Shown here piece after piece: positions 7,386-14,293 of a stretch of DNA of 14,293 nucleotides; within the stretch, counting starts at the first letter, position 1; the number at the start of each line of letters is the position of its first letter. The DNA comes from Flavobacteriales bacterium. Its GTDB lineage: Bacteria; Bacteroidota; Bacteroidia; Flavobacteriales; Flavobacteriaceae. The notes below the pieces were generated by a model, which searched no databases, had not been told where the DNA came from, and was given only the letters and a program-made list of their open reading frames with translations. The stretch covers positions 48,866-63,158 of the forward strand of contig PAGT01000019.1 of assembly GCA_002705485.1 (NCBI GenBank), given 5' to 3'. A program made the translations under genes and the position numbers.

Positions 7386-8036
7386 TTGAACATTTTTAAA
7401 AACAACTTTCCTTTTCTAACTAATAAACAATCAAATCAGTTAGGCACACTAAAAAAACTCTACAAAAAATGGAATGAAAAAATTAATGTTGTGTCAAGAA
7501 AAGATATAGATAATTTGGATTTGAGACATGTATTACACTCTTTGTCAATTTTAAATATTATGAAATTTGAAGATAAAACTAATGTTTTGGATGTTGGAAC
7601 TGGTGGTGGTTTTCCAGGGTTGCCTCTTGCAATAGCATTTCCAAATGTCAAATTTTTTCTATGTGACTCAGTTCAAAAAAAAATCAAAGTTATAGATTCA
7701 ATTTCAGATGAGCTGAATATTAAAAATATTACCACTATTGTTGGTAGAGCTGAAAAAATTAATATGAAATTTGATTTTGTCATTAGTAGGGCAGTAACAA
7801 ACCTCCCGAGCTTCATAAAAATAATTCGAGGAAAAATTTCTAATTCTGAAAAAAACGAATTTAAAAATGGGGTTTTTTATTTGAAAGGAGGAGATTTCTC
7901 TAATGAACTTTCTAGTTTTGATGAATACAAAATATTTGAAATCAAAAATTATTTTAAACAACCTTTCTTCGAGACCAAAAAAATTATATATATACCTAAT
8001 TCATGTGTGGATAAGGGTAATCTTTTGGCGGATTAA
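7386..8036 (+). CDS. rsmG: 16S rRNA (guanine-N7)-methyltransferase RsmG (GidB), TTG start
   Basis: The 216-residue Rossmann methyltransferase has the GidB motifs. LYKKWNEKINVVSRKDI (25-41) and LRHVLHSL (46-53) are the family's N-terminal signature. VLDVGTGGGFPG (67-78) is the SAM-binding glycine loop, with DSVQKK (94-99) after it and SRAV (134-137) as the conserved core. It methylates N7 of G527 (E. coli numbering) in 16S rRNA; loss gives low-level streptomycin resistance in other bacteria. No ATG or GTG gives a full protein: the frame upstream has only a stop at 7353 and non-start codons, so TTG at 7386 is chosen, giving the usual length. The last 41 bases overlap the 3' end of pruA on the other strand. 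Confidence 0.93.
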   Translation: MNIFKNNFPFLTNKQSNQLGTLKKLYKKWNEKINVVSRKDIDNLDLRHVLHSLSILNIMKFEDKTNVLDVGTGGGFPGLPLAIAFPNVKFFLCDSVQKKIKVIDSISDELNIKNITTIVGRAEKINMKFDFVISRAVTNLPSFIKIIRGKISNSEKNEFKNGVFYLKGGDFSNELSSFDEYKIFEIKNYFKQPFFETKKIIYIPNSCVDKGNLLAD

Positions 8037-9615
8037 AATTTTCTTTTATTAGTCTTGGTGAAACCCATCTCAGTAGATTTAGTTTAGAACCTGCTTTATC
8101 GTTTGTTCCAGATGCTCTTGACCCACCAAATGGTTGTTGCCCAACCACAGCTCCAGATGGTTTATCGTTTATGTAAAAGTTACCTGCACTATATCTTAAT
8201 TTTTTTAAAGCAAAATCGATACTTTCTTGATTAGATGAGATAACTGCACCCGTCAAAGCATATTGGGATGTTTTATCAATTAAATCTAATGTTTCCTTCC
8301 ACATTTTATCTTCGTAAATGTATATAGTAACAACTGGACCAAAAATTTCCTCTTTCATAGTGGTGTAGTTTGGGTCGCTGGTTAAAATTAATGTGGGAGA
8401 AATAAAATATCCTTTAGAATTATCGTAATTACCCCCACAAATAATTTCTACATTTTTGTCATTCTGTGCATTTTTAATATAGTTAACAATTTTTTCAAAA
8501 GATTTTTTATGTATGACAGCAGTCATAAAATTTTCAAAATCAATTGGTGAACCCATCTTTATATCTTTAATTTGTTCTTGTAATTTTTTTATAATTTCAT
8601 CAGATTTGGATTTTGGTAGATAGATCCTTGATGCGGCTGAACATTTCTGACCCTGGAACTCAAACCCTCCTCTTATGATCGCAGTAGATACAATGTCTGT
8701 ATCTGCGCTTGGATGTGAAATAATAAAATCCTTTCCTCCAGTTTCACCAACAATTCTAGGGTAGTCTTTGTAGAGATTGATGTTTTTACCAATTGATTCC
8801 CATAACTTTTTAAAGACAAATGTAGATCCTGTGAAATGGACACCTGATAGATTTGAATTTTCAAGTGCAACTTTGGTTATCATCTCAGGGTCACCAGTTA
8901 CCATATTAATTACACCTTTAGGTAAACCCGCTTCCTCAAAAATATCCATAATTACTTTTGCAGAGTAAACTTGATGATCACTTGGTTTCCACAAAACAGT
9001 ATTCCCCATTAAAGCTGGACTTGCACACAAGTTTCCTCCAATTGCAGTGAAATTAAATGGAGTTATAGCATAAACAAATCCTTCAAGGGGTCTGTATTCT
9101 AGTTTATTTGAAACTTTGCCCACTGTAATCGGTTGTTCATCATATATTTCAGACATGTAAATTATATTGAATTTTAAAAAATCAATAAATTCACACGCTG
9201 CATCGATCTCAGCTTGAAAAATATTTTTAGATTGTCCAATCATTGTTGCTGCATTAATTTTTGATCTGTATGGTCCTGCAATCAACTCAGCTGCCTTTAA
9301 AAAAATTGCAGCTCGTTCTTCCCAAGGTGTGTTGGTCCAGCTTTCTTTTACATTTAAACAGGATTCAATTGCTTTTTCAATGTGATCAGGTTCACTTAAA
9401 GAAAAAGTTCCTACAATTTTTTTTATTTCATGTGGAGGTGATATGTTTTGTCTTTTTGATGTTAAGATTTTATCGTTTCCAATAAAAAGAGGAATATCAA
9501 TTTTTGAATTAAACATAGAATGATAAGTTTCTTCAACTTCAGATCTTTCTATTGATCCTTTTATATAATTTTTAATAGGTTCATTAACACGTTGGGGTAT
9601 ATTAAATGTACTCAT
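7996..9615 (-). CDS. pruA: L-glutamate gamma-semialdehyde (1-pyrroline-5-carboxylate) dehydrogenase
   Basis: The 539-residue protein is a full-length aldehyde dehydrogenase of the PruA/RocA type. Visible active-site elements are TPFNFTA with Asn188, WKPSDH with NAD-binding Lys210, FTGST (261-265), GETGGKD with general base Glu291, and FQGQKCSAASR with nucleophile Cys325. EEIFGPVV and PFGGSRASGTNDKAG occur near the C-terminus. The last motif is specific to P5C dehydrogenases. It oxidises glutamate semialdehyde to glutamate with NAD+, the second step of proline breakdown. There is no fused proline dehydrogenase domain, so PutA activity must come from elsewhere. It follows apaG after 22 bases and likely shares its transcript. 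The end PPKDYPYPHMN matches flavobacterial relatives, so the overlap with rsmG is real rather than a read-through. Confidence 0.95.
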   Translation of the reverse strand: MSTFNIPQRVNEPIKNYIKGSIERSEVEETYHSMFNSKIDIPLFIGNDKILTSKRQNISPPHEIKKIVGTFSLSEPDHIEKAIESCLNVKESWTNTPWEERAAIFLKAAELIAGPYRSKINAATMIGQSKNIFQAEIDAACEFIDFLKFNIIYMSEIYDEQPITVGKVSNKLEYRPLEGFVYAITPFNFTAIGGNLCASPALMGNTVLWKPSDHQVYSAKVIMDIFEEAGLPKGVINMVTGDPEMITKVALENSNLSGVHFTGSTFVFKKLWESIGKNINLYKDYPRIVGETGGKDFIISHPSADTDIVSTAIIRGGFEFQGQKCSAASRIYLPKSKSDEIIKKLQEQIKDIKMGSPIDFENFMTAVIHKKSFEKIVNYIKNAQNDKNVEIICGGNYDNSKGYFISPTLILTSDPNYTTMKEEIFGPVVTIYIYEDKMWKETLDLIDKTSQYALTGAVISSNQESIDFALKKLRYSAGNFYINDKPSGAVVGQQPFGGSRASGTNDKAGSKLNLLRWVSPRLIKENFNPPKDYPYPHMN

Positions 9616-9637
9616 ATTTCAATAATTTTTTTCAGTT

Positions 9638-10024
9638 TTAATTTAAAGCCTGAGGAGCGTTTAGTTTAAACGTTGGTATGTAAGCTCTGAACTTTTGTCC
9701 TGAATTTACGTCAATCATATTATAGAAGCCTCTCATAGCTCCAACTGGTGATGTGATCAGACATCCAGAATTATATTGATATGAATCACCTGGATTTAAA
9801 AGTGGTTTCTTTCCAACAACACCATCTCCATCTACAATTATGTCGTGAGACAAAGAATCGAATATTCTCCAATGTCTTGTTTTTAATTGTACAGTATTTT
9901 TACTTTGGTTTGTAATTTTAATGTTGTAACTGAAAGAAAAATGTAAATTATAATTTTTATAATAAGATCCATCATAATGAGTCTTAACTGAAACTCGAAT
10001 ACCTTTTGTTACGTGGTAAATCAT
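9638..10024 (-). CDS. apaG: ApaG-domain protein
   Basis: The 128-residue protein is a single ApaG domain, an immunoglobulin-like fibronectin-III fold. It shows the family's conserved parts: TKGIRVSVKT (6-15), FSYNIKITNQS (30-40), the RHWRIFD strand (50-56), GVVGKKPLLNPGDSYQY (68-84) and the glycine/serine stretch SGCLITSPVGAMRG (86-99). It ends in YIPTFKLNAPQALN. ApaG has been linked to cobalt/magnesium sensitivity in Enterobacteria, but its molecular job is unresolved. Here it sits between the plug gene and pruA on one strand. No promoter of its own is visible in the 53-base gap before it. Confidence 0.93.
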   Translation of the reverse strand: MIYHVTKGIRVSVKTHYDGSYYKNYNLHFSFSYNIKITNQSKNTVQLKTRHWRIFDSLSHDIIVDGDGVVGKKPLLNPGDSYQYNSGCLITSPVGAMRGFYNMIDVNSGQKFRAYIPTFKLNAPQALN

Positions 10025-10077
10025 AAAATTACTAATTACAGCTAATATAAATATTTTAAAAAAATTAAAACTCTTTT

Positions 10078-11313
10078 TTAGTTTTTTAAAGAAACTGAAT
10101 TCAAACGGTTGAAACCTATCACCCTAAAAAACTTTTCATAATTTTTTTTAAAGTAAATCAAGACTGTATATAGGTTTTCAGTTTGCCAAAAATCATTTTC
10201 AATATTTTTCAGGTGATTAATATTTAAATGGTTTTTTGAAGCATATTTATAATTGTAGAAACCTTGTTTGAATAGAAATGAGCCAATGAATGAATTAATA
10301 GATGAGTTGAAACTTAATTTATAATCATTGTTCAACTTGTAATCGTTAAAACTTCCAATCAAATAAATTTCATCCTCAGGGCTGTGATTAGATTTCTTGA
10401 GCTCAAAAAAAACTCTGACATAGTCAGCTTCATAACTGTTGTTTTCTTTATAATTTGTCTTGATTATAAAATTACCATTAATGTCAGGGTTATAATCGTA
10501 TTTTTCATTTTCAGAAAATTCATCTGGCACCAAAAAGGTTTCATAAATATCAGAAAGGTTCCAATTTTGAATTCTGTAGTTATTGGATTTAATTTGAGAT
10601 ATATCGAAGTTGTTAAACTCATTGCCGCCATAAAAAATGATATCATCATACATAGCTTTTTCGGAATTCAAATATTTAGGTTTTTTTGGTTCAATAAAAT
10701 TATTCCAGTTCCTGTTTTTTCTCACAATAATTTTTATTTCGGAGTAATTATTATAAAGATCACTACAATTTCCGCATATGACATTGAAATTTATTTTTTG
10801 GGCTGTTTGAAAATTTTCCAAGTCTTTGGTTCTTGAAACACCTAACTGAACAGGAACCTTATTATCTACAACTGTAAATCTTTTTTCTGTTACCTTTTCT
10901 CCGCTGGCGTTGACTATGCTTACTTTATAATTGCCACTTTCCTTAATCCTAATTTGATTATTGGGAATGGAGAATCTATAATTTGTGTAAGATTTTAAGG
11001 TGTTGAAAGAATATGAAATGTCTTTTATTTTTATATCATCGAAACCATCAAGATATTCTGATTTATTGACATCAGACAAGTTCCATTCAAAATCATAGTG
11101 ATCGATCTTATAATAGTAATTTTTTTTCTTTAAGCTAAGTTCATCGAAACTGAACTGAATTGTTTCATTTAAAGTAAAGATGTCATTGTTGTTGTTTATT
11201 GAGCCCACAACAAAAGTTCTAATTTTTTCCGACGAATTTAATATTTGAGAATTGTTAATAGATGATTCTAAAATCATAAAAAGTATTAATATTTTTCTAA
11301 AGAAAATTTTCAT
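10078..11313 (-). CDS. Type IX secretion system plug protein (DUF5103 family)
   Basis: From the ATG at 11313 the product is 411 residues, normal for the family. A basic N-terminus and hydrophobic core (ILILFMIL) form a signal peptide, although the cleavage region ESSINNSQ has no clear AxA site. The DUF5103 marks are present: YYYKIDHYDFEW (about 66-77), KSEYLDGFDDI (84-94) and GNYKVSIV (about 127-134). Later come YNPDINGNF, IYLIGSFNDYKL, the FKQGFYNYKYA strand, FWQTENLYTVLIYF, and an end FRVIGFNRLNSV. In Flavobacterium johnsoniae a member of this family caps the periplasmic side of the SprA translocon to stop leakage; I infer the same role. A GTG at 11319 would add two residues. The pair CGNC is unusual. 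It heads the plug-apaG-pruA group and diverges from nqrA. Confidence 0.88.
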   Translation of the reverse strand: MKIFFRKILILFMILESSINNSQILNSSEKIRTFVVGSINNNNDIFTLNETIQFSFDELSLKKKNYYYKIDHYDFEWNLSDVNKSEYLDGFDDIKIKDISYSFNTLKSYTNYRFSIPNNQIRIKESGNYKVSIVNASGEKVTEKRFTVVDNKVPVQLGVSRTKDLENFQTAQKINFNVICGNCSDLYNNYSEIKIIVRKNRNWNNFIEPKKPKYLNSEKAMYDDIIFYGGNEFNNFDISQIKSNNYRIQNWNLSDIYETFLVPDEFSENEKYDYNPDINGNFIIKTNYKENNSYEADYVRVFFELKKSNHSPEDEIYLIGSFNDYKLNNDYKLSFNSSINSFIGSFLFKQGFYNYKYASKNHLNINHLKNIENDFWQTENLYTVLIYFKKNYEKFFRVIGFNRLNSVSLKN

Positions 11314-11331
11314 AAACACAATAAATATATG

Positions 11332-11345
11332 TCAAAAATTTTTGA
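11332..11345. repeat. Perfect 14-bp palindrome upstream of the plug gene
   Basis: TCAAAAATTTTTGA reads the same on both strands and ends 19 bases upstream of the plug-gene ATG. It could be an operator, or overlap a degenerate -7 box: AATTTTTG on the minus strand is one mismatch from TAnnTTTG. It lies in the 154-base gap shared with nqrA. Confidence 0.4.
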
Positions 11346-11374
11346 TTTAATTTCTTTTATTTAGAACCATTATA

Positions 11375-11400
11375 AATAAAATAATTTTAATAAAATAATT
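11375..11400. repeat. 12-bp direct repeat in the plug/nqrA intergenic region
   Basis: AATAAAATAATT occurs at 11375-11386 and again at 11389-11400, a period of 14 bases. It lies about 35 bases upstream of the predicted nqr -7 box. It may act as an AT-rich upstream element or be simple low-complexity sequence. Confidence 0.3.
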
Positions 11401-11434
11401 GTTCAATCGACTTTTACTTAACGCTTTAAATTAA

Positions 11435-11442
11435 TAAATTTG
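11435..11442 (+). promoter_or_regulatory. Predicted -7 box of the nqr operon (TAAATTTG)
   Basis: TAAATTTG matches TAnnTTTG exactly and would start transcription near 11448, leaving a leader of about 20 bases before the nqrA ATG. At the expected -33 position there is only TTTTAC (11412-11417), a poor match to TTG. Confidence 0.5.
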
Positions 11443-11467
11443 CTCTTGATTATTTGCAATAATTAAT

Positions 11468-12823
11468 ATGTCAAACGACATCAGAATTAAAAATGGTTTA
11501 ACCATTAACTTAAAAGGTGCAGCTGAGAATATTATAAAACAAGCTGCTTTACCAAAAACTGTATCTCTAAATCCCTCTGATTTCCACTCAATTGTACCCA
11601 AGATGATTGTCAAAGAAAATCAGCTTGTAAAATTAGGCGAACCAATTTTTTTCTCAAAAAAGGATGATCGAATTAAATTTTGTTCACCAGTTGATGGTAT
11701 TGTAAGTGAAATAGTAAGAGGAGCAAAAAGAAAAATAATCGAGATTGTAATAAAAGTTGATCCTAATCAAAAATCTAGAACTAATAAACCTATTGATTTT
11801 CAAAAACTTTCTGTCGATGAAATTAAAAATACAATCTTAGATTCAGGTTGTTGGCCATTTATAAATCAAAGACCTTACGATATTATTGCAAACCCATCTG
11901 ATAAGCCCAAATCAATTTTTATTTCAGCCTTTAACTCTGCTCCAATTTCTGCTGATATTTCAACAATTCTTTCTGATCAGGAAGAAGAATTTAAAACAGG
12001 TATTAAGGTTTTATCACTTTTAACTGATGGTAAGATTAATGTTGGTGTTAAAAAAGAATCTATTTCTTTCATTAATGAAATTGAAAATATTAATATTTAT
12101 AATGTTAAAGGGCCACATCCCTCTGCAAATGTTGGTGTACACATACATCACCTAGATCCAATCAACTTTGGAGAAAGAGTTTGGACTGTTCGACCTGAAG
12201 ATGTAGCAATTATCGGTAGACTTTTTAAAACTGGATTTTACAAACCTTTTAGAACTATTGCAGTTGCTGGACCACCAGTGACTAATCCTAAATATTACAA
12301 AACAATAGTTGGTGCTAAAATCTCAGATATTATCAATGATGCTGGGTGTAAAACTGACTCATTACTACGATTTATTAATGGAGATGTACTCTCTGGCAGG
12401 AAAATTGATTATGATAACTTTTTGGGTTTTTATAACAATACCTTATCCGTTTTGAGAGAGGGAAATAATTACAGAATGTTCGGTTGGATTCCATTCATAA
12501 ATAACGAAGTTCCTAGCACACATAGGACTTCATTTTCATGGTTGTTCCCCAATAAAAAATATGATTTGGATACCAATATGAATGGAGAGGAAAGGGCCAT
12601 TGTTGTCACGGGTGAGATGGAGAAAGTTTTTCCTATGAATATCTTTCCTATGCAGTTAATAAAGGAATGCATGGCAGAAAATATTGAAAAGATGGAAAAC
12701 CTAGGTATTTATGAAGTTGCGCCTGAAGATTTTTCACTGATTGATTATTCGTCATCATCAAAAATTGAAGCTCAACATATCATAAGAAAAGGATTAGATT
12801 TAATGATTTCAGAAGTAGGTTAA
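11468..12823 (+). CDS. nqrA: Na+-translocating NADH:quinone reductase subunit A
   Basis: The 451-residue soluble subunit is full length for NqrA. The N-terminus IRIKNGLTINLKG (5-17) and the lipoyl/barrel-sandwich-like part FCSPVDGIVSEIVRGAKRKI (71-90) match the family. The conserved GPHPSANVGVHIHHLDPI lies at 215-232. FPMNIFPMQLIKECMAE (388-404) and IYEVAPEDFSL (414-424) make up the C-terminal end. In the complex NqrA is the cytoplasmic subunit closest to the ubiquinone site. Na+-NQR couples NADH oxidation to outward sodium pumping and is the main NADH dehydrogenase of many marine Flavobacteriia. nqrB follows after nine bases. Confidence 0.96.
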   Translation: MSNDIRIKNGLTINLKGAAENIIKQAALPKTVSLNPSDFHSIVPKMIVKENQLVKLGEPIFFSKKDDRIKFCSPVDGIVSEIVRGAKRKIIEIVIKVDPNQKSRTNKPIDFQKLSVDEIKNTILDSGCWPFINQRPYDIIANPSDKPKSIFISAFNSAPISADISTILSDQEEEFKTGIKVLSLLTDGKINVGVKKESISFINEIENINIYNVKGPHPSANVGVHIHHLDPINFGERVWTVRPEDVAIIGRLFKTGFYKPFRTIAVAGPPVTNPKYYKTIVGAKISDIINDAGCKTDSLLRFINGDVLSGRKIDYDNFLGFYNNTLSVLREGNNYRMFGWIPFINNEVPSTHRTSFSWLFPNKKYDLDTNMNGEERAIVVTGEMEKVFPMNIFPMQLIKECMAENIEKMENLGIYEVAPEDFSLIDYSSSSKIEAQHIIRKGLDLMISEVG

Positions 12824-12832
12824 TAAAGAAAT

Positions 12833-13990
12833 ATGAACTTAAGACAAACAATAGATAGTTTAAAAAAGCCATTCAATAAAGGCGAAAAGTGGGAAAGATA
12901 TGCCCCTGCTTTCAACGCACTTGATACCTTTTTGTATGTTCCGAATCATACCACAAAGTATGGATCGCACATAAGAGATTCAGTGGATTTGAAAAGAACA
13001 ATGATAACTGTAATAATAGCATTGATTCCAGCTTTATTATATGGAATTTATAATACAGGTTTTCAGTATTACATTCAAACAAATCTTGAATACACAGTGT
13101 TTGATGTTATAATTCACGGTTCTTTAAAAATTATTCCAATGATAGCTGTTTCATACATTGTTGGGCTTGCAATTGAATTTGCTTTTGCAGTTTTTAGAGG
13201 TCACGAAGTTAACGAAGGTTATCTAGTAACTGGATTACTAATACCTATGATCATGCCTATTGATATTCCACTTTGGATGGTTGGTTTTTCTGTAGCTTTT
13301 GCAGTTATTATTGGAAAAGAAGCCTTTGGTGGTACTGGAATGAATATCCTAAACCCTGCTTTGACAGCTCGAGCATTTGCTTTTTTTGCTTATCCAACAT
13401 ACATGTCTGGAAATCAGGTTTGGGTCTCTGAGGCTTCAAATGTGGATGGAGTTTCTGGTGAAACCATTCTAGGAATGTTAGCGGCTGGAAACAGCAACCT
13501 TCCATATGAGTCAAGTCAAATGTTTATGGGTTCAGTTCCTGGTTCAATTGCAGAAACTTCAACATTAATGGTTCTTGTAGGAGCAGCTATTCTAATTTAC
13601 ACAGGTGTTGGTAGTTGGAGAATAATGCTAGGAAGTATAGTTGGAGCTGCATTAACTGGAATTTTATTTAATCTTTGGGGTGCAAATGAGTTAATGAGTT
13701 TCGAATGGTTTAACCATTTGTTGGTAGGAGGTTTTGCATTTGGAATAGTTTTCATGGCAACAGATCCTGTTTCAGCCGCCCAGACTATTAAAGGTAAATG
13801 GATTTATGGTCTTTTGATTGGACTATTTTGTATTTTAATTAGGGTTTTTAATCCTGCTTACCCAGAGGGTGTTATGCTTGCTATTCTACTTATGAATGTT
13901 TTTGCTCCCACTATTGACCATTATGTTATTGAGTCAAATATTAAAATGAGAAAAAAAAGACAATCCAAATTAATTTCAAAATTGGCTTGA
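12833..13990 (+). CDS. nqrB: Na+-translocating NADH:quinone reductase subunit B
   Basis: The 385-residue protein belongs to the NqrB/RnfD family with about ten membrane helices. The cytoplasmic N-terminus (1-55, with ERYAPAFNALDTFLYVP) is typical. GKEAFGGTGMNILNPALTAR (161-180) and FMATDPVSAAQT (307-318) are the strongest family segments. NqrB carries a covalent FMN on a Thr in a D-x-x-S-G-A-T motif placed by ApbE; the matching site here is DGVSGET (205-211), so Thr211 is kept but the Ala is Glu. NqrB forms the sodium path with NqrD and NqrE and holds riboflavin. It lies nine bases after nqrA and two bases before nqrC. Confidence 0.95.
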   Translation: MNLRQTIDSLKKPFNKGEKWERYAPAFNALDTFLYVPNHTTKYGSHIRDSVDLKRTMITVIIALIPALLYGIYNTGFQYYIQTNLEYTVFDVIIHGSLKIIPMIAVSYIVGLAIEFAFAVFRGHEVNEGYLVTGLLIPMIMPIDIPLWMVGFSVAFAVIIGKEAFGGTGMNILNPALTARAFAFFAYPTYMSGNQVWVSEASNVDGVSGETILGMLAAGNSNLPYESSQMFMGSVPGSIAETSTLMVLVGAAILIYTGVGSWRIMLGSIVGAALTGILFNLWGANELMSFEWFNHLLVGGFAFGIVFMATDPVSAAQTIKGKWIYGLLIGLFCILIRVFNPAYPEGVMLAILLMNVFAPTIDHYVIESNIKMRKKRQSKLISKLA

Positions 13991-13992
13991 TT

Positions 13993-14293
13993 ATGGATAG
14001 AGATTCAAACTTTTATACTTTCCTTTTCGCAACTGTTATGGTCTTGGCTGTTGCATCTGTTCTTGCATTTACGTCTCAGTCTTTAAAAGATCTACAGAGG
14101 GAAAATGTCAGAAAAGAAAAAATGCAAAATATACTTTCAACTGTTGGTATAAATGTTAGCAGAGAAGAATCTGAGGAACTCTACAGAAAATATATTATTG
14201 AGGAATTAGCACTTAAAATTGATGGATCAGTAAATGAAAGTATTAACCCTTTTTCTGATATTGAATTGGCTAAAGAAATTAAAAAAGATTACA
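13993..14293 (+). CDS. nqrC: Na+-translocating NADH:quinone reductase subunit C, N-terminal part
   Basis: The ATG at 13993 opens a frame of 100 codons that runs off the window. MDRDSNFYTFLFATVMVLAV starts a single membrane helix (about 7-27), followed by SLKDLQRENVRKEKMQNILS, the usual NqrC linker with QxxNxxxxKxxNIL character. The periplasmic FMN-binding domain with its SGAT-type threonine lies beyond the edge. Position two bases after nqrB supports the call. Confidence 0.92.
   Translation, partial: MDRDSNFYTFLFATVMVLAVASVLAFTSQSLKDLQRENVRKEKMQNILSTVGINVSREESEELYRKYIIEELALKIDGSVNESINPFSDIELAKEIKKDY

Noticed and set aside
8034..8048. TAAAA/TTTTA hairpin after rsmG as a terminator
   Set aside because: It is a five-base, pure A/T stem in AT-rich sequence with no supporting stability.
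10384..10836. 150-codon open frame on the plus strand opposite the plug gene
   Set aside because: It is antisense to a well-supported gene. Its hydrophobic, Ile/Val-rich product mirrors the complement of Asn/Lys/Asp-rich coding, and no family was recognised.
11314..11319. GTG start of the plug gene at 11319
   Set aside because: The ATG two codons later gives a normal signal-peptide start (MKIFFRK), and ATG is preferred over GTG so close by.
1..14293. Mobile elements, CRISPR arrays, defence genes, tRNA or rRNA
   Set aside because: No transposase, integrase, spaced repeats, cloverleaf or rRNA segments were seen. All long frames belong to core gene families.

Overview
The window looks like chromosomal DNA from a marine-type member of the Flavobacteriia (Bacteroidota). 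The DNA is very AT-rich and gaps between genes are short. Most genes lack a Shine-Dalgarno sequence, and several starts are preceded by the Bacteroidota promoter form TTG-N17-23-TAnnTTTG. The gene content fits: a TamL lipoprotein, two type IX secretion (T9SS) proteins (PorT/SprT and the plug protein, formerly DUF5103), a Trk potassium system and a sodium-pumping NADH:quinone reductase (Nqr) operon. I read eleven complete genes and two cut by the window edges. There is no tRNA, rRNA, CRISPR array, insertion sequence or phage gene, and no gene-free stretch above 300 bases.

Layout. Bases 1-1697 (minus strand) hold most of tamL, cut at its C-terminus. A divergent TrmH/SpoU RNA methyltransferase follows (1734-2459), ending one base from the convergent porT (2461-3165, minus). 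A promoter region with an operator-like dyad precedes trkA-trkH (3279-6125, plus), which meets an aspartate aminotransferase (6122-7312, minus) tail to tail with overlapping stop codons. rsmG (7386-8036, plus, TTG start) overlaps the 3' end of pruA by 41 bases. plug-apaG-pruA reads leftward (11313 down to 7996) as a likely operon. nqrA-nqrB-nqrC reads rightward from 11468 and runs off the right edge.

How the genes fit together. TamL, PorT and the plug protein serve outer-membrane assembly and T9SS export. TrkA/TrkH import potassium and Nqr exports sodium during respiration, a usual pair for a marine cell. PruA (proline to glutamate) and the aminotransferase are linked through glutamate. RsmG and the TrmH-family enzyme methylate RNA.

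I found no undescribed system: this is mostly conserved core genome. The points worth checking are a divergent tamL/methyltransferase promoter embedded in coding sequence, a dyad inside the trkA promoter, a palindrome upstream of the plug gene, an Ala-to-Glu change in the FMN-attachment motif of NqrB, a CxxC in the plug protein, and very tight convergent gene ends.
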